Source: Siphonodentalium dalli
Taxonomy: Eukaryota; Mollusca; Scaphopoda; Gadilida; Siphonodentaliidae
Assembly (NCBI GenBank): GCA_032622095.1
Contig: CP136061.1
Span: 50,543,762 to 50,607,761, forward strand
Length of the DNA: 64,000 nucleotides
Direction of reading: 5' to 3'
A program made the position numbers and the translations under genes. This document shows positions 1-12,200 of this stretch, one piece after another. Within the stretch, counting starts at the first letter, position 1. Each line of letters opens with the position of its first letter. A model generated the notes under the pieces. The model was not told the DNA's origin. It searched no databases and saw nothing but the letters and a program-made list of their open reading frames with translations.

Positions 1-1455
1 TCATGACAAATTTCATAAAGATTAGACCAAAGGTACAACCTGTAGCCCGCGCCAAAGGATTTAGTCATGCAAAGAGTAAAATCCAAGATGGCTGCTGGCG
101 GCCATGTTTTTTGGCCGAACGACACCAAAATCACTCGTTCCCATCTACATGTCATTATTAACATCAATGACAAATTTCATGATGATCAGGGGAACAGTAC
201 GATCTGTAGCCCGCGCCAATGGATTGAATCTTGAAATCCAAGATGGCTGCCAGCGGCCATGTTTTTTGGCCGAATGACCCCAAAATGACTCGTTCCCATC
301 TACATGTCAATGTCAACATTCATGACAAATTTCATAAAGATCAGACCAAAGGTACGACCTGTAGCCCGGGCCAAAGGATTTAGTCATGCAAAGAGTAAAA
401 TCCAAGATAGCTGCTGGCGGCCATGTTTTTCGGCCGAACGACCCCAAAATCCCTCGTTCCCATCTACATGTCATTGTTAACATCCATGACAAATTTCATG
501 ATGTTCCGATCGAAGCTACGACCTGTAGCCCGCGCCAAAGGATTTAGTCATGCAAAGAGTAAAATCCAAGATGGCTGCTGGCGGCCATGTTTATTGGCCG
601 AACAACCCCAAAATGACTCGTTCCCATCTACATGTCAATATTAACATCCATGACAAATTTCATGATGATCAGACGAACAGTACGACCTGTAGCCCGCGCC
701 AATGGATTGAATTTTGAAATCTAAGATGGCCGCCAGCGGCCATGTTTTTTGGCCGAATGACCCCACAATGATTCGTTCCCATCTACATGTCAATGTCAAC
801 ATTCATGACAAATTTCATAAAGATTAGACCAAAGGTACAACCTGTAGCCCGCGCCAAAGGATTTAGTCATGCAAAGAGTAAAATCCAAGATGGCTGCTGG
901 CGGCCATGTTTTTTGGCCGAACAACTCCAAAATCACTCGTTCCCATCTACATGACAGTGTTAACATCCATGACAAATTTCATAAACTTCCGACCAAAACA
1001 ACGACCTGTAGCCCGCGCCAAAGGATTTAGTCATGCAAAGAGTAAAATCCAAGATGGCTGCTGGCAGCCATGTTTTTTGGCCGAACGACCCCAAAATCAC
1101 TCGTTCCCATCTACATGTCAATATTAACATCAATGACAAATTTCATGATCATCAGATGAACAGTACGACCTGTAGGCCGCGCCAATGGATTGAATCTTGA
1201 AATCCAAGATGGCTGCCAGCGGCCATGTTTTTTGGCCGAATGACCCCAAAATGACTCGTTCCCATCTACATGTCAATGTCAACATTCATGACAAATTTCA
1301 TGAAGATCAGACCAAAGGTACAACCTGTAGCCCGCGCCAAAGGAAATTGTTGACGGACACACGGACACACGCACACACGGACACACGGACACACGGACGA
1401 CGGACGCCAAACCATGGCAATAGCTCAAACTTACAAAAGTAAGTTGAGCTAATAA
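1..1455 (-). repeat. Tandem-unit dispersed element, left copy
   Basis: Units of roughly 120 bp alternate two subtypes, built on AAATCCAAGATGGCTGC, CCATGTTTTTTGGCCGAA, CTCGTTCCCATCTACATG and CATGACAAATTTCAT. The array ends at right with ACACGGACACACGG blocks and a terminal imperfect palindrome, AGCTCAAACTTACAAAAGT followed by AAGTTGAGCTAA. The short ORFs here are artefacts of the repeat. It continues off the left edge. Confidence 0.85.
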
Positions 1456-3174
1456 GGTAAGGTATTACCAAAATTGTGATTCAATCCTAATCAATTATTC
1501 AGATATCAACGCAAAAAGATAGTTAGAAAAATTTATGTTGTTATTCAAGTTGACATGAAGCCGTTATGGCTTGCGTTAAACAGGAAGTTGATGTTAATAT
1601 TTATTTAGGAAATGAATGTAGTGAGTGTGTGTTTTTTAACTATATGTTCCCCCAACGACCACAGTGCCATATCCCCCAACACACACATCCACTACATTCA
1701 TTTCTTATATTTATATAGCTTTGTGATGATTTATTCCCATAAAAAAGCTGAGTGTATTCTTATTTATTTTCGCAAAATCTGCCAAGAATTTGAGACTAGA
1801 CCACGCAGCATATAAGTCAGCCCAATATAAGATTTCCAAGCACTTAGCAATGATAACGTGATCAATATAAATAACTGGCTTCAGATGCAATTCGGCTGAA
1901 ATTTGAAAAGCATGCCCAATTATTCTGCTGACCGCTTTTAGTGATTTATGTCAGATTAGGTCAACTATTTGTGATGTCGTGTTCGTGCTACAGTCTGTGT
2001 TATCGGGTGTCTGTGTGTTAATGGGATATGAAATGGGTGGCCATACTGGCAGTTTACTAAGCACCATCCATGATTTAGTGAATCACAAGTGGGCTATGTA
2101 AATATTTAATGATAATTCCATTAAATAAATGTTATTTGCGCTAACAGGTATGGAACAAACCAGTCTGGGTGAACGTCGACTCTATATTTGAAATATTGAG
2201 TCTGGAGCTTATGTCGCCAAAACCATTTCTATTCAGCGAAGAGCTTCCCCAAAATGACGTCACGGATTTTAAAAAATACATCGATGATTGACAGGTGTCC
2301 CCACGTGTTATTTGTTGTGCTTCGCAATAGCAATTGCCTCAGCAGATAATATTTGTCGTGTGTGCGACTATTCTTTTTCGGGAGATGAACTCGCTGCATC
2401 AACCGGAAAGCTGCATCCGAGAGCAAAAAATAAGGTCGTCATCAAAAATGATGCTTTAGAACTATTTAAAAGCATAAAATTAAGTCATTTCCTCGGTGTT
2501 AACTTTCAGATGACTTTTTTACGACAAATAATTTGATTTGCAAACCATGGTACAATAAAGCTTCGATCTATATACGTCGATGAATAAAGTAAATCAAATA
2601 CACGGACATGAGTGAGTTCTATTTATATTTATGGGAGGCCAAGTTGGTACCATGCGCAGGCCTATCTATCAGGTCTAGCACATCCTTCAAATTAATCCGA
2701 ATCGTACCGAATATATTATTTCGAAGCCATTGTTTCTGTCTCTGTTGTATTTGCAAGCATCGCTTTCGATCGGAGAAATTCCGCTCTGTTACTATATTTA
2801 GAGGTGACATTATGGGAGTCTCCGCCCACTAACACTTGTTTATTAACCCATACGGTTTCATTGGACGGAAAATAATTTACGCAATCAATCAGATTACGGA
2901 ATCCCGAGGACTTGGAAATGAGATAGCGATGTTATCCGTCAGACCTTATATTCAATGTTGTAATGAATATTTAGGTATGAGTTTACTCAGACTGGGAACA
3001 AACATGATGAGCCATGTGTTAATTTCATGCATCACAATTAAACGTATCAACAAGCTATGGTGAATATAAAAAGTGCAAGAATTATTTACAAATAGCAGAT
3101 TATAAACAGTGAGACGATGTTAGTCACAGAGACATCAAACGCTAGTACAACATGCATTGCTAGAATGAGCTTAC
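1456..3174. other. Non-coding stretch left of ARFGEF3 exon 5
   Basis: Presumed ARFGEF3 intron. Apart from the short ORF at 2288-2536, I found no exon with family similarity and no clear transposon ends. Confidence 0.5.
2288..2536 (+). other. Unrecognised coding-like ORF (82 codons)
   Basis: The frame reads a hydrophobic start (CYLLCFAIAIASA) that resembles a signal sequence, then DNICRVCDYSFSGDELAAST and a basic region. CRVCDYSF is a CxxC pair of the kind seen in small zinc-binding modules of transposon origin. There are no clear splice signals and no neighbour to assign it to. Confidence 0.25.
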
Positions 3175-3288
3175 CACTGCTTTAATCGATTGTAGTTTTT
3201 CAGCATAGCTAGTCAGAATTTGTGTAGTTATTGCCTTGATTATACTTCTAACGTTTTGCGAGCTATTGGTGTAGGTTTCTACATAGAC
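3175..3288 (-). CDS. ARFGEF3: ARFGEF3 coding exon 5
   Basis: Thirty-eight codons in phase 0, from a TCTTCTTATAG acceptor to GTG|GTAAGC. It reads VYVETYTNSSQNVRSIIKAI and then TTQILTSYAEKLQ. This aligns with the vertebrate segment beginning VCIETYISSCHQRSINTAV. The next exon was not recognised between 3174 and the left edge of the window. Confidence 0.82.
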
Positions 3289-6200
3289 CTATAAGAAGAC
3301 CACAAGGTATAGCTATCTATTATTCTGGCTTTAAAGTCACATAATCTTAAGATTAATGGACACTTGTTAAATATTCAAATCATAATGAAAGCAAAGCACA
3401 AGATATAAAACATATGGGGGATTCCCATTTGCAAATAAGAAATTTGAAATCTGCAGAAAAGAAATTAGGTTCCGCCATTAACCCTTTACCCAACAGAAGG
3501 GCCCTGTGCCAATGCATTCTCTTATATATGCGAGTCGACCATAGGTCGCCTCGCATATATAAGAGAATGCATTGGCTTAACACATTAAAAATTATAAAAT
3601 TGTTAAAGAATGTAAGACAAAATGGTAAAAAGTGTTAAAAAAAGATTTTTTTTAGGCCAATGCATTCTCTTATATATGCGAGGCGACCTATGGTCGACTC
3701 GCATATATAAGAGAATGCATTGGCACAGGGTATAACTGTAACTATCACAATGTGGTCAAGGAGCCGGTTCCAATGATATCCATATTTGTATGGTTCTATT
3801 GAGACAGACCGAAGATATTTTAGGCTGTTGAAGCTTTATTTGGCCGGTTTTGGCCGGTTTGTTGGGTAAAGGGTTAAGTCCTTCATCAGCCTTTGTTGAA
3901 ATCTCACAGATGGTCAATCTGTTCCTAAGAAGTTTTATATAATTTCCTAGTTATAAAATAATAAATACAAATCGAAGATCCCCGTCTATCAATTTATATT
4001 GATTTTCTGGTATAATATACATACAATAAATTTGGGACATTATATGGTTGATGTTTGCTCGGAGCATAGCATGTGGGATAACTCTATTTAAAAATTATAA
4101 AAGTAGTAACAAAAAAGTGTCACAATTGATTTATCGCATTTAAAAGAAAATATCATATAAAATCAATAATAATTGATAGAAGCGTTTCTGGACAGGACTG
4201 TTGTCTTTGACTCATATCTTTTATTTTATTCCTCTGAAACTATATAAAAGTGTTAGAAAGAGATAAACCATCATTAAGTTGAACAGCCCCATATATGAGT
4301 CCAGGGCTTGAAATGTGCACCTGTCCATCTGTCACTGACAGGTCACTGTTTCTGGGTGACAAGTAGATTCTTGAGATCCCGGTCACCTAATGACAAGTGA
4401 GCCTAAATTTACAGGCTTCAGTTAGAATGTAGAATAATTACTTTGAGACATTAAGTCAGAGCTTGAAATTTGTCCAGATCAATTTGCTGTGAATTTATCT
4501 GTACAATGGCCCCCCTACCGGTACATCCCCTAAAAGTCTATTTATTTAGATATGAGAAGGAACTATTGCATGAGTTTTTTTCAATGTCATGTTTTGCTAG
4601 ATAAATTAAGAACTGTATACCAGTATTTCAAAGCTCACAGTATGCTGGTTGTAGTATTAAAGATTAGAAAAATACTGATATAGAATAAAAACAAATGATC
4701 AGTCAAAGACATGTTATGATCCCACATATAGGGGTATCCAGAGGAAAAATTCTCAGGTGATGGGAATAAAATAACTCTAGCTGTCCCCTGTGACGAGCAG
4801 AAAATTCAGAATATTTTGAGCATGGTATGAGTCCTTAGGGTGTTTTTCTGAATATTAAACTGAACAGTATATCTCTACATTTCGACTGCTTATAGAACAG
4901 ATAATCCTACAAAGGAATAACTGACCATTCCAATGGATACTTTTAGAACGTATACACAATTTAGTAAGCGGTACCTCAAAACATACCCGGTACTTAAGCA
5001 GAAGATTTTCGAACAAACTCGTTGGTTATAGCGATGAAAAAAGGTGTTTGTTTCTTACATTTTGCTGTAAATTTGAGATTGTTTCATTTGTGCCGAGTTA
5101 AAATATTTTAATCAGCGGTCGCATAAAAATTCCGCTTATAGACCATGGGAGTGAATTACAAAGCTGTTTTTGCTCTGCAATGTTTATGGTAATACATCAT
5201 TTTTATGACTAAAATGAAGAGAAATTAAAATAGCTTCCAGATAAGATAGCGCAAAATATGTTTTCCACACAGTCGCACATTATTCCGCATCTGATTTTTG
5301 AACTTCAATGAATACAAATGGTGCTTTAAAGACATATTATGGACTTATTCAGGTGTGTAAAACTGATAAGTTAGTACTCAAGCACTATGCCAACTGTGGG
5401 AATGTAGCATGCTACTAGTTTCACCGAAAATCTCAGAGAAATCAACCATAACACTCCATAGATATCATTGTCTGAACTATGCTTGATTGTAAATATTTAC
5501 ATCTCGATTCGGGACGCGACAATATGCGATAAACTAATGCAAATTATTTCGCCATCGATAGTCATTGGATTTAATTAATATAAGAGAATGATGGTGTGTA
5601 CTGTACATCTGGATTATTATTCGTAAAAATAACTACTTTGAGCAAGATTATTCTCCATTTATATTTCATCACCCAACCGGAGTGTTTCACATCACTTTAA
5701 CAACTTCAAGGGAAAAATTCAACATAAAATATTATTAGGTGTATTTTGGAGAGCAACTCGTCATGTAGCTTTAATTAACCCTTTACCCAACAGAAGGGCC
5801 CTGTGCCAATGCATTCTCTTATATATGCGAGTCGACCATAGGTCGCCTCGCATATATAAGAGAATGCATTGGCTTAACACATATTAAAAATTATAAAATT
5901 GTTAAAGAATGTAAGAAAAAATGGTAAAAAGTGTTAAAAAAAAGATTTTTTTTAAGCCAATGCATTCTCTTATATATGCGAGGCGACCTATGGTCGACTC
6001 GCATATATAAGAGAATGCATTGGCACAGGGCATAACTGTAACTATCACAATGTGGTCAAGGAGCTGGTTCCAATGATATCCATATTTGTATGGTTCTATT
6101 GAGACAGACCAAAGATATTTTAGGCTGTTGAAGCTTTATTTGGCCGGTTTTGGCCGGTTTGTTGGGTAAAGGGTTAAACAGATTGAGAAAATTTTTAGGC

Positions 6201-9200
6201 GAATAATGAGAGAGATATTAAATAGATATATAGACAATAGTTAACTGTTCTGAGTAGAGTATGGGTTTCCTCCTCGAGTGAGATGCGGATTATTTTTTAC
6301 AAGGAGCTAGCCAAGTGAAAATAATCTTCGCATTTCACGAGGGAAGTGAAACGGTACACTACTCAGAATAGTGTTTATTATATTTTATATACCAGTTTGT
6401 TATGATCCAGACCACAATGAAATACATGATTAGACTACTTAACCCTTTACCCAACAGAACGGCCCTGTGCCAATGCATTCTCTTATATATGCGAGTCGAC
6501 CATAGGTCGCCTCGCATATATAAGAGAATGCATTGGCTTAACACATTTTTTAGGCCAATGCATTCTCTTATATATGCGAGGCGACCTATGGTCGACTCGC
6601 ATATATAAGAGAATGCATTGGCACAGGGCATAACTGTAACTATCACAATGTGGTCAAGGAGCCGGTTCCAATGATATCCATATTTGTATGGTTCTATTGA
6701 GACAGACCGAAGATAATTTAGGCTGTTGAAGCTTTATTTGGCCGGTTTTGGCCGCTTTGTTGGGTAAAGGGTTAAAGCTACATCACCAGCCATTTCAGTT
6801 AAATTAAATTGCATGGATACTGAATGACACAAAACTGTGATGTCATGATACAGTGTTGAGAGAAGGATAAGATAGAGAGTGGAATAACACATCCTGTCTT
6901 CGTGGAATAGGGATAAGATTTATATTTTGATGTAAAAAGTTTATGAAAATATAATAATAATTTAACTTATAATGCATGAAGTGAATTGAATTTGATATTT
7001 TTGGTGACATATTGAACAGAGGTAAGCAGGGATATTGTTGCAAGGTCACCTTGCCAAGGTGAAGGCATTCTCTAAGTTAAGTAAATATTGCTCTAAGATT
7101 GAAATCGAGATAAAAAAATTCTAGGGAGGCAAATATAACAACTAAGCCAGACCAGACTTGTTTACTTTCCCGATTTAAGTGGGAGTCTCCCGAATTCCAG
7201 CCCTATTTCCCATACTCCTGATCGGGAAATAGTTTTTCCTGAATTCAATAAAAATGGAAGGCAAATATATCCCCAACACATGCAGCTAATTGCATACAAT
7301 AGCGCTCACAAAAAGGCGACATGAATGCAATGAGAACATGCTGCATAATCTCCACGTGTCTATCCAAAGCATAATTCAAGACACCTCTTGCTAAACTAAA
7401 TTAGTGTAGACACAAAGAAACCATGTGGTGTTACTGACCAAAGCATCATCTGGCAAGAAACAGAATCACGATTTTGACCCAAAGTTTAAAAGAAGTCTCA
7501 TCTCTTCTCTTCTCATGTAATATAACAGAGCGAAACAGCTGGATGATGTCATCACTGTGGAATTAACTGCACATGCTATTGTCAGGAATGTGGTGGTGTC
7601 AAAAAAAAATTCTAGTTGATGTAGGGCAGTTATTTTTGAGCCAGATCTTCCAAATTTCGAAGATCAATCTCACGAAATTGGAACTCCAGAAGTAAACATG
7701 TCTGGGCCAGACTGTGTTATTAACCCTTTCAGTGCCAAGTCCCATTTTTGTATCAACCCATATTTCCTTGATCATTTTTCAAATTTATTGATAATAAGGC
7801 CACATTAACTTAATTATATGTTTCTCAGGCACCGCCGCCCCCTTAAAAATGCGCCGCCTGCTATAAATGTGCACCTGCGTGTTCCGTTTATATCATGTGT
7901 GTAACTGCAGTTAGCCGGTCATTGAGTAAGAGGGATAACTCTACTTCCAACAACTCCAAACGCATATCGAACGCACCACCTCAAAAACATGGCGCTGCTA
8001 AATATTTGCGTGATTGAAAATGGACATGTATTGATTCCATGGAGGATAATCAACATAGACACATCTGACACAACACAAACGTTTGCTGACAATTTTATGA
8101 AGGATAATTCCGTTCATTGTGAATGTGATGAGAGTTCCGTAAATGTCAGTGTTTCCAAACGAAAGAGGGATGAGTTCGACAGTGTATCGATGGAGCTGAA
8201 GGCGGCTGAAGTTGCGGACATATTTGGTAATACATGTCTACAGATGGATTACCTGCACCTTCCATTCACTTTTTATTTTACATTAAAATTTCAATCAAAA
8301 TCAAAACAGCCAGTCATATTTTAATTTAACCCCAAAATTCAAGGGTTTTCAATCTGCAAACATGAAAGTTTGTAAACTACAAGTTCTTCTCGTTCCTACA
8401 GGAAGCTCAATATGATGTCGAATATATCTCCATGCTGTATATTAAAAACTAGTTTTAAATTCTACTACATGCAGTACATGTATGGCAAATTGATATTAAT
8501 AACATTGACTGAACTGAATATTTTAAATATCACTTAAATAATTCAGTTCAGTCAATGTTATTAATATCAATTTGCCATACATGTACTGCATGTAGTATAT
8601 TATATATCAATTTTTTCATCCACCTATGAAGGGAGACACATTTTGGCATCATCTTGAATCTTGAACAGGCATCTCGTAGCGCACCTCCCAATATAAAATT
8701 TGTTGTAAAAAGTCTCGTATAAAAACCTGCCTCCCACAAAATTTTCCCCATAAAAATTAAGACATAAAAACCTGCCTCCCAGTAAATTTTGGTCGAAAAT
8801 AATAAAAATAAATACCTGCCTCCCGCCTTGTTTTGAAAATAAAAGTGCCTGAGAAACATATAATTAAGTTAATGTGGCCTAATAATGTGATACATTGATG
8901 GAGAGAGTTCCATCATTGTATCACATTATTACGGTATAATCAATAAATTTGAAAAATGATCAAGGAAATATGGGTTGATACAAAAATGGGACTTGGCACT
9001 GAAAGGGTTAATAACAGATAAAGAAAATATCATGAAATATGATCCCTGGGAATTCAGTGATGCAAATGTCAATGCTTAGGTACAATATGAGGTTAAACTT
9101 CTTTTCCATCCCTATTCAATGTGGAATGCAGCCTCAGTTGATAGAAAGGACTGTTCATTCCATTCTTCAAAATACTTTGCTAAAACACTAGCATGAACAT

Positions 9201-12200
9201 TCAATATAAGGATGATATTTAGAATACAAACAGAGAATACCTACAGTTTGTGTTAGAATACCGAAATATTTCATGAGTCTCCGGAAAGAAATATCAAATT
9301 TTCACGAGCAGCTGCAAGCCACTAGTGAAAATTTTCTTTTTCTTTCCAGACACGAATGAGATGTTTCAGATATTAAAACAAAAACCTGTAAATATTCTTG
9401 CGCCTTATTAACCCTTTCATGATGGGAGCAGTGCTGGTGCAGCATTAAAGATCCTGTTCCAGTGCATTCTCTAATATATATGCGAGTCTCACATATATAA
9501 GAGAATGCACTGGCTTACAAGATCAAGGTAAATATTGTTAGGTCAATGTATTCTCCATATATGCAAGGCTCACCTATATAAGAGAATGTATTAGCACAGG
9601 GATTCGCAAAATTTGAGGAAGGTTAATTAATAAAAGGTGGCAGTAAATTTAATTCATGAATATCATCTGACATTGATTTTATAACAATTAATATAAAACA
9701 GAGTTTCTGACTGGCAATATTGTTTCAAAATTAATAAAGTATTACTATCAAACGTTTTTATTTCGGCCTGTTCTCTACCTTGGCAAACATATTGCCCAGA
9801 CATTTTTATGAATTCCCAGGGCTAAGCTATGCATTCTTAATTCTCCTATAAATAGTCTATAGTTTTTTAATTAACACTGTGTGATAACTTACTTGAGTGA
9901 CTCGAATGATGACTCTGGAATTCATGCACCATGATGTCACAAACACGACATTCAGTAACATCTGAAAAAGACAAACAACCTCACAGACACTAAAGAATAA
10001 TAATCAAAGATACATATTCTTATCTTACTAAGAGCTCCTTTTTCCTCAAATTCATGGAGAAATGACTAGCTGGTTTCTGATTCCGTTTCATGGATTAAAC
10101 AAGCCGTATCCTGGCTGGAAACAGTAAATGCATGTGAGTTGTGACAAAACTTGCTTGGTTTCTAAAAACATAGAATTTATACAGGCAGTTGTCATAAATT
10201 ATTTCTATTCTCTTCACAGCACCTGATACATACAATTATACATATGTCATTTCAAATCAACTGATATATTGATATATTGTTGTGGTAACAACAAGGACCA
10301 GAAAACGAAAAGACTAACATGAAAAGCAAGAATTTTATACCATACCCAAATGAAGTGAGAGATGATAATATTGCCAAATTCAAGTCTATATATGTAGCAC
10401 ATTCCACTATGTGCATCCTAGGCTTTTTAGCTAAAGTCAAATATCTTATCTAGCCTAGGCATATTTTAAGCCCAGGTATATCACAGGTCACTTTATAGTA
10501 TTTATACCATACTATATCTAATAAACAGAGAATGGCTTGGAGTTCACTATGTGGGTATAGTGCCCAGTGGGTGGTTATAGTTCATGACGTGAAGCGGAGT
10601 GAACTATACCTACCCATTGGGTACTATACCCACTGTAACCCACATAGTCAATGACAAGACAAGCTCTATTTATTATATTACACCAAACAATTGAAACTTG
10701 TGGCATGCATACTACATTTAAATAACTGTATCGTACCAACACCAACTACTGGACTGTTCAAATTCCCTTCATAAGAAATTAATGTAAATCATGTACAACT
10801 TGTTTTACTGAGAACAAATACGATGATCAATTTACCGGTAAACAGTTTAAGAGAAACATAATCATCGCAAGAAAGTGTTAAAATCAAGTCCAATAAACCA
10901 AAACGCGCAGTGTTTAGGTTTGGTTTTGAATGCACAAAAACCCAAAACTGTACCACAAGGTGAATTCAACCGAATGTTGCAACTTCGCAAGTTGACATTA
11001 TTCCTGTGAAAATAATTTTCACAGTAATGTTTTAATTTCATTTGCATGCCTACCCATTGGCAGCCTGATTTATGTATACATGTATGTGATTTTGAGATTA
11101 TTGCCTTTGTTCATTGTTTTTTTTTGCATGCTTGTTTGGTAAAGTAGTACTATACAAGTAAAGTGATGTGCTAAATTTAGCACAATACAAGAGAATATAG
11201 AACACAGCTCTCGACCAATCAGAAAGCGCCATTTCTGGGTGAGGTGAAATATACTTTCATTACTACTTTCACGATATCATGCATATACGATTGCAATACA
11301 CTTCCGATCTATTCAGAGTTATTGCACTCATTATATATCTCCACTGCATACAATAGAATTAATATCTACCTTGAGTATGTCGACTTGCATCTCCTCTGAG
11401 AGATTCGGTGTTGAATACACAGTGTTAAGGCCGCATACAATAGAATTAATATCTACCTTGAGTATTTCGACTTGCATCTCCTCTGAGAGATACGGTGTTG
11501 AATACAGTGTTAATAGAATTATATTCTACCTTGAGTATGTCGACTTGCATCTCCTCTGAGAGATTCGGTGTTGAATACACAGTGTTAATAGAATTAATAT
11601 ATACCTTGAGTACGTCGACTTTCATCTCCTCCGAGAGATTCGGTGTTGAATACACAGTGTTAAGGCCGCATACAATAGAATTAATATCTACCTTGAGTAT
11701 GTCGACTTGCATCTCCTCTGAGAGATTCGGAGTTGAATACACAGTGTTAATAGAATTAATATCTACCTTGAGTATGTCGGCTTGCATCTCCTCTGAGAGA
11801 TTCGGAGTTGAATACACAGTGTTAATACAATTAATATATACCTAGAGTATGTCGACTTGCATCTCCTCTGAGAGATTCGGAGTTGAATACACAGTGTTAA
11901 TACAATTAATATATACCTTGAGTATGTTGACTTGCATCTCCTCTGAGAGATTCGGAGTTGAATACACAGTGTTAATAGAATTAATATATACCTTGAGTAT
12001 GTCGACTTGCATCTCCTCTGAGAGATTCGGAGTTGGATACACAGTGTTAAGGCCGCATACAATAGAATTAATATCTACCTTGAGTATGTCGACTTGCATC
12101 TCCTCTGAGAGATTCGGAGTTGGATACACAGTGTTAAGGCCGCATACAATAGAATTAATATATACCTTGAGTATGTCGACTTGCATCTCCTCTGAGAGAT

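Larger units (their letters stand above)
7720..9011 (+). mobile_element. piggyBac-like element with about 110-bp inverted ends, carrying an ORF
   Basis: TTAA at 7720-7723 and 9008-9011. The ends are CCCTTTCAGTGCCAAGTCCC and its complement GGGACTTGGCACTGAAAGGG. The inverted arms extend about 110 bp, to TATGTTTCTCAGGCAC. The right arm is interrupted by a 50-bp palindrome (about 8880-8935). No transposase was recognised, so the element is probably non-autonomous. It lies in ARFGEF3 intron 4. Confidence 0.85.

Noticed and set aside
423-1442. Several similar short ORFs with FFGRTTPKSLVPIYM-like peptides
   Set aside because: They are translations of the repeated dispersed element and not genes. 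The frame is broken in every unit.
3478-3877. Perfect palindromes as transcription terminators or tRNA-like genes
   Set aside because: They recur in eight TTAA-flanked copies, so they are transposon hairpins. No cloverleaf or promoter boxes are present.
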